A stretch of 15,757 nt of DNA from Archangium sp. (GTDB lineage Bacteria > Myxococcota > Myxococcia > Myxococcales > Myxococcaceae): assembly GCA_016793585.1 (NCBI GenBank), contig JAEUJR010000976.1, forward strand, positions 1-15,757. Reading direction: 5' to 3'. Positions within the stretch are counted from its first letter, which is position 1. Every line of letters begins with the position of its first letter. Position numbers and translations under genes: made by a program. Shown in pieces: positions 7,138 to 14,117 of the stretch. The notes under the pieces were generated by a model. The model did no database searches. It was not told where the DNA came from and saw only the letters and a list, made by a program, of their open reading frames with translations.

Positions 7138-8889
7138 TCACCGCTCGACGCGCGCGAGCACGAACTTGTTCGTCTGCTCCGCGTCGACTGTCACCAGCCG
7201 CGCGCCGGGCGGCAGCACCGATCGCAGCAGCTCGACACGGTGCTGCTCGACGAGGAACCACGAGCGCGGGTGCGACGAGATGATGAGGCTCACGTCTGCA
7301 CGCGGGTCGCGCGCGCTCACCTGCGTCACCTCGTTTCGCGAATAGAAGGTCTCGCCCTTCCAGTTCATGAAGAACGCGACCAGCGGCTCGCTCGGAGCGC
7401 GCTCGGCGTAGTACCGCTCGACGAGCTCACGTTGCGTCCAGTGCCGGCCCAGCTGCGGCCAGTGCACCCACGAGAGAAACACCGCGACCCCCGTCGCGAA
7501 CAGGCCCACCACCCGCACGGCGCGCTCACCGCTCGACTTCGAGACCGCGAGCAGCAGCGCGAGCACCACCACGCCCGACGCGAGCGTCAACGCACCACCG
7601 AGCGTGAGCCACGAAGGCGCTCCGACCACCAGCGGCTGCGTCACCAGCTCGTTCGGGTACGGCCGGTCGTGGTTGTAGGTGAAGAGGTCGAGCCAGTGCC
7701 GTGGGCGCAGCACGAGGTCTTTCGCCGTCACCACGAAGAGCACCACGCCCGTCACCACCGCCGGCATCGCCGCTCGAACGTCGTCCCACAGCGCGTCCAT
7801 CGCGAGGCCCATCAACACCGCGAGCGGCGGCAACATCGGCATGACGTAGTGATGAAAGCGGGTGGCGCTCACGGTGAAGAGCGTGAAGGTGAGGCCGAGC
7901 GCGACGGCCCAGGTGAGCGCGAGCCTCCACGTCGGGCCCGTGCGCTGGTGCGTGAAGAAGACGTGCAGCGCGAGCGGCAGCACCAGCACCCACGGGAAGA
8001 TGGCGAAGGCGCCCTGCTCGATGAAGTAGGTGAAGGAGCCTCCGGGCGTGGTGGTGTGCACGCCTGTCGTCAGCCGCTCGAGGTGGTCGTAGCGGAAGAA
8101 GCGGTCGACGAAGGTGCGGCCCTCGTCATCGACGCCCTGAAAGCGCGCCATCGCGATGAACCACGGCGCGGGAATCGCGACCGAGAGCAGCGCAGCCCAC
8201 ATGGGCACTTCACGAGCTCTCGCGACGATGCCGCGCCCCTCGAGCACGGCCCAGCTGATCAGCACGATGACGGCCGGAAGGAATCCGATGAGTCCCTTCG
8301 CCAGCACCGCGAGCCCGATGAAGCCGAACGCCAACGCCCAGTCACGAGCGCGCTTCGAGACCTCGGCGTTCGAGGCGAAGCAGAGCGAGAGCACCACGCA
8401 GCTGACGAACGGCCCGTCGGTCATCACCTGTCTGGCGAGGAAGTCGACGAGCGGCATCGTCCACCACACGAGCGCGACCAGCAGCCCCGCGCGCCGCGTC
8501 GTCCGTCTCGCCACCGTCTCGGCCAGGGTCGCGCCCGCGAAGAGAAAGAGGAGCGCGAAGGGCAACCGCACGAACCACTCGACGCCGGGTGGGAGCGCTC
8601 CGATGCCCTGACTGCCCCACGGCTGCGCGCCGCTGACGAAGAGACCGAGCGCCGACAGCCACGCCACCAGCGGCGGCTTCGAGAAGAACCACGCGTTCTG
8701 CCAGTACGGGTGAACGAGGTCGCCGCGCGCGAGCATCTGGCGGCCGACCTCGGCGTAGTGCGTCTCCCACGGGTCCCACAGGCCGACGGCACCGAGCCGT
8801 GGCAGCACCAGCACCGCGCCGAGCAGCAGCGCGATTCGAAACACCGACCACTTCGTGAGGGCAGACCTCACCACCGACGGGAGCTCCAT
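7138..8889 (-). CDS. GT39 / ArnT-like integral membrane glycosyltransferase
   Basis: A 583-residue polytopic inner-membrane protein. After a first hydrophobic helix (about residues 16-34), the first periplasmic loop carries GLWDPWETHYAEVGRQML (36-53), and SKPPLVAW follows at 70-77. These are the diagnostic motifs of the GT39/PMT-ArnT superfamily, where the acidic residue of the DPxE segment acts in catalysis. About ten further hydrophobic segments run to residue 490 or so. A soluble C-terminal domain of about 90 residues follows (AFFMNWKGETFYSRNEV and onward), as in ArnT relatives that move a sugar from a polyprenyl-phosphate donor onto lipid A, another lipid or a protein. The acceptor cannot be told. 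AAAGGAACG just upstream provides a ribosome binding site for ATG 8889. It starts 38 bases after the anti-sigma gene on the same strand, so it may be part of that sigma operon. Confidence 0.88.
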   Translation of the reverse strand: MELPSVVRSALTKWSVFRIALLLGAVLVLPRLGAVGLWDPWETHYAEVGRQMLARGDLVHPYWQNAWFFSKPPLVAWLSALGLFVSGAQPWGSQGIGALPPGVEWFVRLPFALLFLFAGATLAETVARRTTRRAGLLVALVWWTMPLVDFLARQVMTDGPFVSCVVLSLCFASNAEVSKRARDWALAFGFIGLAVLAKGLIGFLPAVIVLISWAVLEGRGIVARAREVPMWAALLSVAIPAPWFIAMARFQGVDDEGRTFVDRFFRYDHLERLTTGVHTTTPGGSFTYFIEQGAFAIFPWVLVLPLALHVFFTHQRTGPTWRLALTWAVALGLTFTLFTVSATRFHHYVMPMLPPLAVLMGLAMDALWDDVRAAMPAVVTGVVLFVVTAKDLVLRPRHWLDLFTYNHDRPYPNELVTQPLVVGAPSWLTLGGALTLASGVVVLALLLAVSKSSGERAVRVVGLFATGVAVFLSWVHWPQLGRHWTQRELVERYYAERAPSEPLVAFFMNWKGETFYSRNEVTQVSARDPRADVSLIISSHPRSWFLVEQHRVELLRSVLPPGARLVTVDAEQTNKFVLARVER

Positions 8890-8927
8890 CGAGACGTTCC
8901 TTTGGGGTTGTTGGGGAAAAGCTCCGG

Positions 8928-9314
8928 TTAGTCGGAGTGCGCGCCGGGCCCTGCGTCAGCGGCCATCGACGAATCGAACGGCGCGACGATGTCCGAAGGC
9001 GGCCACGGCGTGCCGTGCAGGTCAGAGGGCGCTTCGGTCATCGGCGGCGGCACGGTGAGCTGCGCTGCGCGGGTCGGCGCCGAGACGAGCATGGCCACGC
9101 ACGCGAGCAGCGCCATCAACGGCACCAGCGCAGGCACGGGTGGGCGAGGCACGACGGCTTCGGCCGACAGCCCGCGCGTCACCATCACGCGCTGCGCGAG
9201 CTGGCCCACCCTGGCGGCGCAGACGTCACACGCGTGCACGTGCTGCTCGAAGTCGTCGCTCTCGTGGCCGCGCTCGACGAAGCGCGCCAGCTCGAAGATG
9301 GAGGGGTGGCTCAT
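8928..9314 (-). CDS. Zinc-finger membrane anti-sigma factor
   Basis: A 128-residue single-pass membrane protein. The N-terminal domain has the anti-sigma zinc-finger signature His25-x3-Cys29-x2-Cys32 (HVHACDVC), preceded by SIFELARFVERG, which matches the usual first helix of such domains. A hydrophobic stretch at about residues 61-79 (PALVPLMALLACVAMLVSA) is the likely membrane segment. A Pro-rich tail of about 48 residues would lie outside the inner membrane. It probably holds the adjacent sigma factor inactive at the membrane until an envelope signal releases it. Its ATG overlaps the sigma stop codon (ATGA), the usual arrangement for keeping the two in balanced amounts. No site for a site-1 protease can be identified by eye. 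Confidence 0.82.
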   Translation of the reverse strand: MSHPSIFELARFVERGHESDDFEQHVHACDVCAARVGQLAQRVMVTRGLSAEAVVPRPPVPALVPLMALLACVAMLVSAPTRAAQLTVPPPMTEAPSDLHGTPWPPSDIVAPFDSSMAADAGPGAHSD

Positions 9315-9820
9315 CGCTCGTCTCCCAGCGCGGCGCGCAGCTTCGCGCGAACTTCGCAGAGCGCCTGACGGAAGCGCTGCACCGAGAGCCCGACGCGCGC
9401 GGCCTGCTCGGCGTGACCGTCGCTGCTGTCGAGCATCGAGTTCATGACCTGCTGACCGCGGGGAGGCAGCTTGGCGAGTGAGGCAGAGACGAGCCCGAGC
9501 TGCTGCCGCGCCTCGACGATGTCGGCCTGGCTGGCCTCGGCGGCAGGGAGGGACACCGCTTGCTCCACGTCGACCTCGACCCGTCGCCCACCGACGCGCC
9601 GCCGTTCAGCGAGCAGGAACATCGCCTGACGAATGACGAGCCCTGGCAGCTCGATGCGGTCGAGCCGGCCCGCGCGGTCAGCCTCGATGAGCCGCGTCCA
9701 CGCTTCTTGCGAGAGGTCTCGCGCGTCGAACAGCCGAACGCCTTTCGACAACAGGGCCAGCACCACGACGTGGTCGTGTTCGGCGATGCGGTGCTTCCAG
9801 TGGTCGACAGACGCAGTCAC
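9311..9820 (-). CDS. ECF-like sigma factor (sigma-70 family)
   Basis: A 169-residue protein with only sigma regions 2 and 4. Region 2 spans roughly residues 11-75, with DARDLSQEAWTRLIE (32-46) as region 2.2, which binds the polymerase clamp helices. The linker is short and acidic (VEVDVEQAVSLPAAEASQAD). Region 4 (about 105-165) has SLAKLPPRGQQVMNSML followed by a helix-turn-helix ending VQRFRQALCEVRAKLR. It should direct RNA polymerase to a small regulon, probably including its own operon. The start taken is GTG 9820, because the frame is closed upstream by a stop at 9848-9850. That GTG has no purine-rich ribosome binding site, and its GTGA overlaps the stop of a 17-residue ORF (9817-9870). 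The anti-sigma gene overlaps its 3' end. An internal later start cannot be excluded. Confidence 0.85.
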   Translation of the reverse strand: MTASVDHWKHRIAEHDHVVVLALLSKGVRLFDARDLSQEAWTRLIEADRAGRLDRIELPGLVIRQAMFLLAERRRVGGRRVEVDVEQAVSLPAAEASQADIVEARQQLGLVSASLAKLPPRGQQVMNSMLDSSDGHAEQAARVGLSVQRFRQALCEVRAKLRAALGDER

Positions 9821-9870
9821 GGGAACGAGAACGGTGGAGGGCCGAAGTCATATCGGCCTTTCGTGTTCAT
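9817..9870 (-). CDS. Possible 17-residue coupling or leader ORF upstream of the sigma gene
   Basis: ATG 9870 overlaps the stop codon of the upstream secreted-protein gene (ATGA), and the ORF's TGA overlaps the GTG start of the sigma gene (GTGA). The peptide would be MNTKGRYDFGPPPFSFP. The perfect fit at both ends suggests a ribosome path linking the two genes, since the sigma start has no ribosome binding site. The frame itself is also open far upstream, inside the larger gene, so chance is possible. I do not recognise the peptide. Confidence 0.35.
   Translation of the reverse strand: MNTKGRYDFGPPPFSFP
9840..9858 (-). repeat. Perfect 6-bp hairpin just upstream of the sigma start
   Basis: GGCCGA and TCGGCC form a perfect inverted repeat around a 7-base loop, about 20 bases before GTG 9820 in the mRNA. 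It lies inside the 17-codon ORF. On this strand it is not followed by a T-run, so it is not a good terminator; on the plus strand only three T follow. It could tune sigma translation or be a protein-binding dyad. Confidence 0.4.
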
Positions 9871-10805
9871 CGCTTGAAGTGCGGCCACTCGGGCTTCTCG
9901 GAGCGGGTGCTGCCGACGCCGTGCGTCTTCTTCGCCTCGAGCGTCACCCGTGTGTCCTTCCCGATGACGACGTTGATGAACCGCACCTCGCCCTCGCCGC
10001 TCTTCACGTGGTCGATGCGCCACGTGCCGTCATCGAGCTTGAGCCCACGCACGGGCGCGCGCAGCGTCGCGAACGGTTCGACCTCACGCTCCGAAGCGAA
10101 GAGCTTCGTGCCGGCGGGCAGCATCGCCTCTTGCGCCTGAAGCGACCCGTCGCCCGAGGCGGTGCCCAGCCCCGTCAAGCCCAGCCCGCCACCGGAGCCG
10201 ACCTCACACTCGACGTCTTCGTCCTTCACGAAGCCGTGCACGATGAGCGTTCCCCCTTCTGCCCACGCCGGCGCCCAGCCCGACTTCGGGGTGCCGCGGT
10301 GAATCGTGTACGCGAACGACGTCGCCTCCCACCGTGGTGACTTCGGGTCGGCCTTCGCGTGCATGGCGCGTACGACGCAGCTCTCGGCAGGCCCCGCCGC
10401 GAGGGGAAGCGGCCGGTCGGCGTCGGGAACGGTGGCGGTCTGCGTGACGGCGAAGTGCTCGGGCAGAAATGCGATGCGCAGCCCATCGGCGACGCGCGCG
10501 ACGAGCGGAATGCGCGAGCCCTTCTTGAGCACCACCGTCCACGGCCCGGTGCCCGCCAGCGCGACGTCACGGTTCGCGAGCGCCTCGACGTAGGTGCCAT
10601 CACGGTCGAGGTCGACGAGGGCCTCGAGCACGACCGTCGTGCTCTCGTGGTGCGCCTTCATCAGCGTGGGCGACAGCCACTTCTTCGCGTCGATGGTGAC
10701 GTCCGACGCCGCGCCCACCGGCGTTTTCGTCGACGGCGCGAGCAGCCCGGCCGACAACACGTGCAGCTCGACGGGCGCGGCGGTCAACACGAGGGCGAGG
10801 AGCAT
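9867..10805 (-). CDS. Secreted protein of unknown function, first gene of the sigma operon
   Basis: A 312-residue protein I do not recognise. It begins with a short hydrophobic signal-like segment (MLLALVLTAAP), giving a predicted periplasmic or secreted product of about 300 residues; there is no lipobox Cys. The body seems beta-rich, with strands such as STTVVLEALVDLDRDGTYV, TGPWTVVLKKGSRIPLVARV, GGTLIVHGFVKDEDVECEV and VRFINVVIGKDTRVTLEAKK. Only two Cys are visible in the mature part (in ESCVVRAM and DVECEVGSG) and could form a disulphide. ATG 10805 has GGAG 11 bases upstream, a slightly long spacing. Its stop overlaps a short ORF leading into the sigma gene, so it may provide or modulate the signal sensed by the membrane anti-sigma factor; that role is inferred from position only. 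Confidence 0.68.
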   Translation of the reverse strand: MLLALVLTAAPVELHVLSAGLLAPSTKTPVGAASDVTIDAKKWLSPTLMKAHHESTTVVLEALVDLDRDGTYVEALANRDVALAGTGPWTVVLKKGSRIPLVARVADGLRIAFLPEHFAVTQTATVPDADRPLPLAAGPAESCVVRAMHAKADPKSPRWEATSFAYTIHRGTPKSGWAPAWAEGGTLIVHGFVKDEDVECEVGSGGGLGLTGLGTASGDGSLQAQEAMLPAGTKLFASEREVEPFATLRAPVRGLKLDDGTWRIDHVKSGEGEVRFINVVIGKDTRVTLEAKKTHGVGSTRSEKPEWPHFKR

Positions 10806-10811
10806 GTCGCC

Positions 10812-10840
10812 ACAGACTCCACCACATCGCGCCGGGTTCC
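10812..10840 (-). promoter_or_regulatory. Candidate ECF-type promoter of the sigma operon
   Basis: Reading the minus strand, GGAACCC (-35 core GGAAC, complement of 10836-10840) is followed after 17 bases by TCTGT (complement of 10812-10816). This resembles the GGAACTT-N16/17-TCTGA pattern known for RpoE-like sigma factors. It sits in the 47-base gap before the first gene of an operon that encodes a sigma factor, so autoregulation is plausible. The transcript would begin at or very near ATG 10805. Confidence 0.4.
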
Positions 10841-10852
10841 GGGCGCGCCAGC

Positions 10853-13800
10853 TCAGTCACGCGGCCGGTACCAGAGCTCTCCTGACCCGTTGAAGTGGAT
10901 GAGGCGATGGTTGGCGACGTCGTACTCGAGTTGACCCGCTCGGCCGGCCGTTCGGTCTGAGGCGATGGGGCTCCAGGTCGAGCCGTCCCAGGCCCAGAGG
11001 TCGGCATAGGCAACGCCCAGGCTCGCGCGGCCGCCGTAGAGCACGACGCGCTGCGCGTCGGGGTCCCACGTGATGGCGGCCTGTGAGCGTGCGGGCGGTG
11101 AGGTGCCCGTCACCAGGCTCGCTGGCGACAAGGTTCCGTTCCACACCCAGGTGTCGCCGAGGAAGCTGCCGGTGGTGGTGATGCCGCCGAAGACGACGAC
11201 CTGGTTGCGAATCGGGTCGTAGGCCAGCGCCGCCTCGCTTCGACCGGGAGACACGCCGATGTTCCCGACCGACGTCCACGCCGTGCCAGTCCACTGCCAG
11301 AGGTCGCTGTACGAGCGAAGCACGGGGTCGGCCGAGATCGGCGGGCGAGCGCCACCGAACAGCATGACGGCGCTGGTCGCCGGGTTGTACGCAGCCGCCT
11401 GACCCAGCCGGCCGGGCGTGGGGTCGGTCGTGGTGATGGTGGCCGTGAAGCCATTCCACCGGGTCGTGCGGGCGGCAGCGCCGTTGCCCGAGCCCGCGTA
11501 GATGACGGTGACGCCGCGCGGGGCGTCGTAGCGGGCCAGCTCTGCCGGCACGCTCGTCAACTCCTGCTCCCACGACGAGCCAGTCCACTCGAACAGCCCC
11601 GAGGCGCCGGCGGCGACGACTCTTCCGCGCGTCGAGTCGAAGGTGGCGGTGGTGCCTTCGAGCGCTGGGCTCGTGAAGATGGTGGTCCACGCCGAGGCGT
11701 CGAGCTTGCGAGTGAGTGGAGTTGGCGCGACGAACGGCGAGGTGCCCGCGATGCCTCCGTGCAGCACGCACCGTGACGAAGAGCAGGCGAGGGCGGCGGC
11801 AGCGAGGGGCTGGCCGAGCGAGGGGAGCGCGCTCCAGGCCGAGCCGCTCCACGCCCAGACGTCCGTCGAGCTCCGCCCGCCGCCAACGATGAGCCTTCGG
11901 CCCGTCGGGTCCCACGCGGCGAAGTGGCTGCTGCGCCCGCCCAGCCCCGGAGCCGCGAGCGAGCTCCACGCCGTGCCGTTCCATTCCCACAGGTCGTCGA
12001 AGGTGCCGACGCTGTCGATGCCCGCGAAGAGGGTGAGCGCCTGTCGCGTGCCGTGCCACGTGAGCGTGTGCCGGCAGCGCGGGGCTGGCGCGGTGCCCGA
12101 ACGCTGGCTCCAGGTCGTGCCGTTCCAGACCCAGGTGTCGGCGAGGAGGCCGCCAGCGCCACGGCCACCGAAGAGCACGGTCTGCTGCCGCATCGCGTCC
12201 CACGCGATGGCGTGTTCGGCGCGTGCGGGTGGAGCGGTGGCGGGCGAGCGGGAGAACCAGACGGCGCCGTTCCATTCCCAGGTGTCGTTGAGCAACCCGC
12301 TCGCCGTCTCTCCACCGAACAACACGACGACACCTCGGGCCGCATCGAACGTCATGGCGTGCCTGGTGCGTGGCGCGGGGCCAGCGGTGGCCACCACCGT
12401 CCACGTCGTGCCGTCGGTGCTCTCGAGCGTTTCTCCGAAGGCACGGTCAGGGTCGCCGCCACCAAAGGCCACGAAGCGCCCGCGCAGCGAGTCGAACACC
12501 ATCGTCAACGACCCGCGCGCGACGGAGTGCATCGGTGTCCACACCGGTGTGCAGGTGGTGCCAGAGGCGGCGTAGCCGACGCCACACTGACAGAAGCGGG
12601 TGCCCGGAGCGTTGAAGCAGTTCGCGTGCGCGGCGCAGCCGCCATTCGAGACCAGGCACTCGTCGACGTCGGTGCAGGTGCCTCCATCTCCGGCGTAGCC
12701 CGCGACACAGGTACAGCTGAAGGCGCCGGGCAGGTTGGAGCAGGTCGCGTTGGTGGAGCAGCCACCGTTGTTCGTGGCGCACTCGTTGACGTCGACGCAG
12801 CTGCCGCCGTCACCCGAGTAGCCGCGCAAGCAGGCGCAGCTGAACGTGCCGGGAAGGTTGGTGCAGGTCGCGTTGGTGGAGCAGCCGCCGTTGTTGGTGG
12901 AGCACTCGTTGAGGTCGCTGCAGGTGACGCCATCGCCAGCGTAGCCAGCGGTGCACGAGCAGGTGCGAGCTCCGGGCGTGTTGGTGCAGGTCGCGAGCGG
13001 CGAGCACCCACCGTTGTTGGTGGTGCATTCGTCGATGTCGATGCACGTGACGCCGTCACCCACGAAGCCCGCGCTGCAGGCGCAGGTGCGCGAGCCCACG
13101 GTGTTGGTGCAGGTCGCGTGTGCACCGCAGCCGCCATTGCCCGTCGCGCACTCGTCGACGTCGACGCACGCCGCGCCCTGTGCCCGAAAGCCGGGGGTGC
13201 AGGTGAAGGAGCAGGCGCCCTGGACACAGATGGGCGAGACGCCATTCGGAACGGGCGGCGGCGCACAGGCGGTGCAGTTGGTGCCGCACGAAGCGATGGA
13301 GGTGTCTGAGACGCAGGTCTGCCCGCAGGCGTGCTGCATGGCCGGGCAAGCACATTGACCGCTCGCCGCATTGCAGGTCGCTCCAGCGGGGCAGTCGGAG
13401 TTGAGTCGGCACCCCGCTCGGCACATGCGCGTGACCGGGTCGCACGAGAAGCCAGCCCCGCAGCGCGCTCCGGGTTGGGTGCAGTCGGAGGGGAGCGTGG
13501 CGCACACTCCGGCGACACACACCTGCCCTCCGGAGCAGCCCCGGCCACACTGGCCGCAGTTGTTCGCGTCGTTCTGGAGATCGAGACACATCGACGCGCA
13601 CGCACTCAGGCTGCCTGCACATGGCTGCATCGCCGTTCCACCTGCGGAGGCGGTTCCACCTGCGGAGGCGGTTCCACCTGCGGAGGCGGCTCCACCTGCG
13701 GAGGCGGCTCCACCTGCGGAGGCGGCTCCACCTGCGGAGGCCGTTCCACCTCCGTTCAGAAAGGTCGAGCATGCTCCGAGCGTGCAGCTCTGACTCCCGA

Positions 13801-13975
13801 GACACGACGTGCAGCTCGCGCCCTGAGTGCCACACTGCTCCGTGGTCACGCCGGCCTGGCAGGTTCCTGATGCATCACAGCACCCAGCGCAGTTCTCGAA
13901 CGAGCAGCTCGAGGTGGGGGGCGGGCTGCAGGCGAGCGCAGTGAGAAGCAGGCTGAGAGAGAGGCGTGTGCGCAT
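10853..13975 (-). CDS. Predicted lipoprotein: 10-Cys head, Gly/Ala/Ser stalk, five cbEGF domains, kelch-like propellers
   Basis: A 1040-residue exported protein. The start used is ATG 13975, giving signal peptide MRTRLSLSLLLTALAC with lipidation at Cys16; the frame is open further upstream but that part is Arg-rich and lacks domain character. Residues 24-69 are a 10-Cys module spaced exactly as in the lipoprotein at 3927-5093. Residues 74-116 are a stalk of (SAGGAA) type. Residues 120-160 resemble a Stig1-like NCGQCGRGCSGGQVC motif, with more Cys-rich pieces to 270. Residues 272-475 hold five calcium-binding EGF-like domains, each with D-x-[DN]-E-C, NGGC and GDG-x2-C or its equivalent. From about 483 to 1036 roughly twelve blade-like units follow, typified by HAMTFDAARGVVVLFGG and NDTWEWNG, as in kelch/galactose-oxidase propellers, enough for two six-bladed propellers. 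The order EGF then kelch recalls attractin-type architecture. The role is probably cell-surface adhesion or ligand binding. Confidence 0.85.
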   Translation of the reverse strand: MRTRLSLSLLLTALACSPPPTSSCSFENCAGCCDASGTCQAGVTTEQCGTQGASCTSCLGSQSCTLGACSTFLNGGGTASAGGAASAGGAASAGGAASAGGTASAGGTASAGGTAMQPCAGSLSACASMCLDLQNDANNCGQCGRGCSGGQVCVAGVCATLPSDCTQPGARCGAGFSCDPVTRMCRAGCRLNSDCPAGATCNAASGQCACPAMQHACGQTCVSDTSIASCGTNCTACAPPPVPNGVSPICVQGACSFTCTPGFRAQGAACVDVDECATGNGGCGAHATCTNTVGSRTCACSAGFVGDGVTCIDIDECTTNNGGCSPLATCTNTPGARTCSCTAGYAGDGVTCSDLNECSTNNGGCSTNATCTNLPGTFSCACLRGYSGDGGSCVDVNECATNNGGCSTNATCSNLPGAFSCTCVAGYAGDGGTCTDVDECLVSNGGCAAHANCFNAPGTRFCQCGVGYAASGTTCTPVWTPMHSVARGSLTMVFDSLRGRFVAFGGGDPDRAFGETLESTDGTTWTVVATAGPAPRTRHAMTFDAARGVVVLFGGETASGLLNDTWEWNGAVWFSRSPATAPPARAEHAIAWDAMRQQTVLFGGRGAGGLLADTWVWNGTTWSQRSGTAPAPRCRHTLTWHGTRQALTLFAGIDSVGTFDDLWEWNGTAWSSLAAPGLGGRSSHFAAWDPTGRRLIVGGGRSSTDVWAWSGSAWSALPSLGQPLAAAALACSSSRCVLHGGIAGTSPFVAPTPLTRKLDASAWTTIFTSPALEGTTATFDSTRGRVVAAGASGLFEWTGSSWEQELTSVPAELARYDAPRGVTVIYAGSGNGAAARTTRWNGFTATITTTDPTPGRLGQAAAYNPATSAVMLFGGARPPISADPVLRSYSDLWQWTGTAWTSVGNIGVSPGRSEAALAYDPIRNQVVVFGGITTTGSFLGDTWVWNGTLSPASLVTGTSPPARSQAAITWDPDAQRVVLYGGRASLGVAYADLWAWDGSTWSPIASDRTAGRAGQLEYDVANHRLIHFNGSGELWYRPRD
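12551..13162 (-). repeat. Tandem array of five EGF-like coding units (about 123 bp each)
   Basis: Five consecutive units of 40 or 41 codons encode cbEGF domains (residues 272-475 of the lipoprotein). Units share stretches such as complements of GTTGGTGCAGGTCGCG, showing fairly recent duplication. The last unit is the most divergent, lacking the GDG motif (VGYAASGTTC). Confidence 0.85.
13636..13754 (-). repeat. 18-bp tandem repeat encoding the SAGGAA/SAGGTA stalk
   Basis: Six full units plus a partial one of TTCCACCTGCGGAGGCGG or CTCCACCTGCGGAGGCGG (plus-strand reading) begin at 13636, 13654, 13672, 13690, 13708 and 13726. Only the Thr/Ala codon and the last bases vary. Unit length keeps the frame whatever the copy number. 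Confidence 0.92.
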
Positions 13976-14117
13976 TGTCACCAGACGCTTCGAGCCGTGA
14001 CACCGTCGCACGGGCCGCGGCTCCCCGAAGCGGTCACCGTCACCCCGCACCCGCGAACTCCTGACGTTGCGGCAGGTTCCGGGCGCACCCGAGGTGGTGC
14101 TGTTATCTCCAAGCCCG
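13976..14117. promoter_or_regulatory. Divergent intergenic region between the kelch lipoprotein and photolyase genes
   Basis: This 142-base gap must hold the promoter of the photolyase fusion and probably that of the lipoprotein gene. TTATCT at 14103-14108 is a -10-like hexamer nine bases before ATG 14118, with no ribosome binding site between, so the photolyase transcript could be nearly leaderless. An imperfect dyad CTGACGTTGCGGCAG at 14061-14075 is a possible operator. I see no convincing -35 for either gene. Confidence 0.35.

Noticed and set aside
7240..8931. A 563-codon open frame on the plus strand opposite the glycosyltransferase
   Set aside because: Its translation is an Arg/His/Glu-rich mix without domains, as expected for the antisense of a GC-rich gene. 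The minus strand has clear GT39 motifs and membrane helices.
10836..10847. The 12-mer GCGCCCGGAACC occurs both upstream of the sigma operon and near 14075-14086, suggesting a shared promoter box
   Set aside because: In about 15 kb of very GC-rich DNA several matching 12-mers are expected by chance, and the second copy lacks a TCTG-type -10 at the right distance.
11924..13309. A 461-codon open frame on the plus strand inside the EGF/kelch gene, and a 515-codon frame on the minus strand at 10857-12404
   Set aside because: Both are low-complexity Ala/Gly/Arg or Arg/His-rich shadows of the repeat-containing lipoprotein frame, which alone shows conserved domains.
13636..13754. CRISPR-like appearance of the regular short repeats
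   Set aside because: Units are contiguous 18-mers without spacers and lie in frame inside a coding sequence encoding the stalk.
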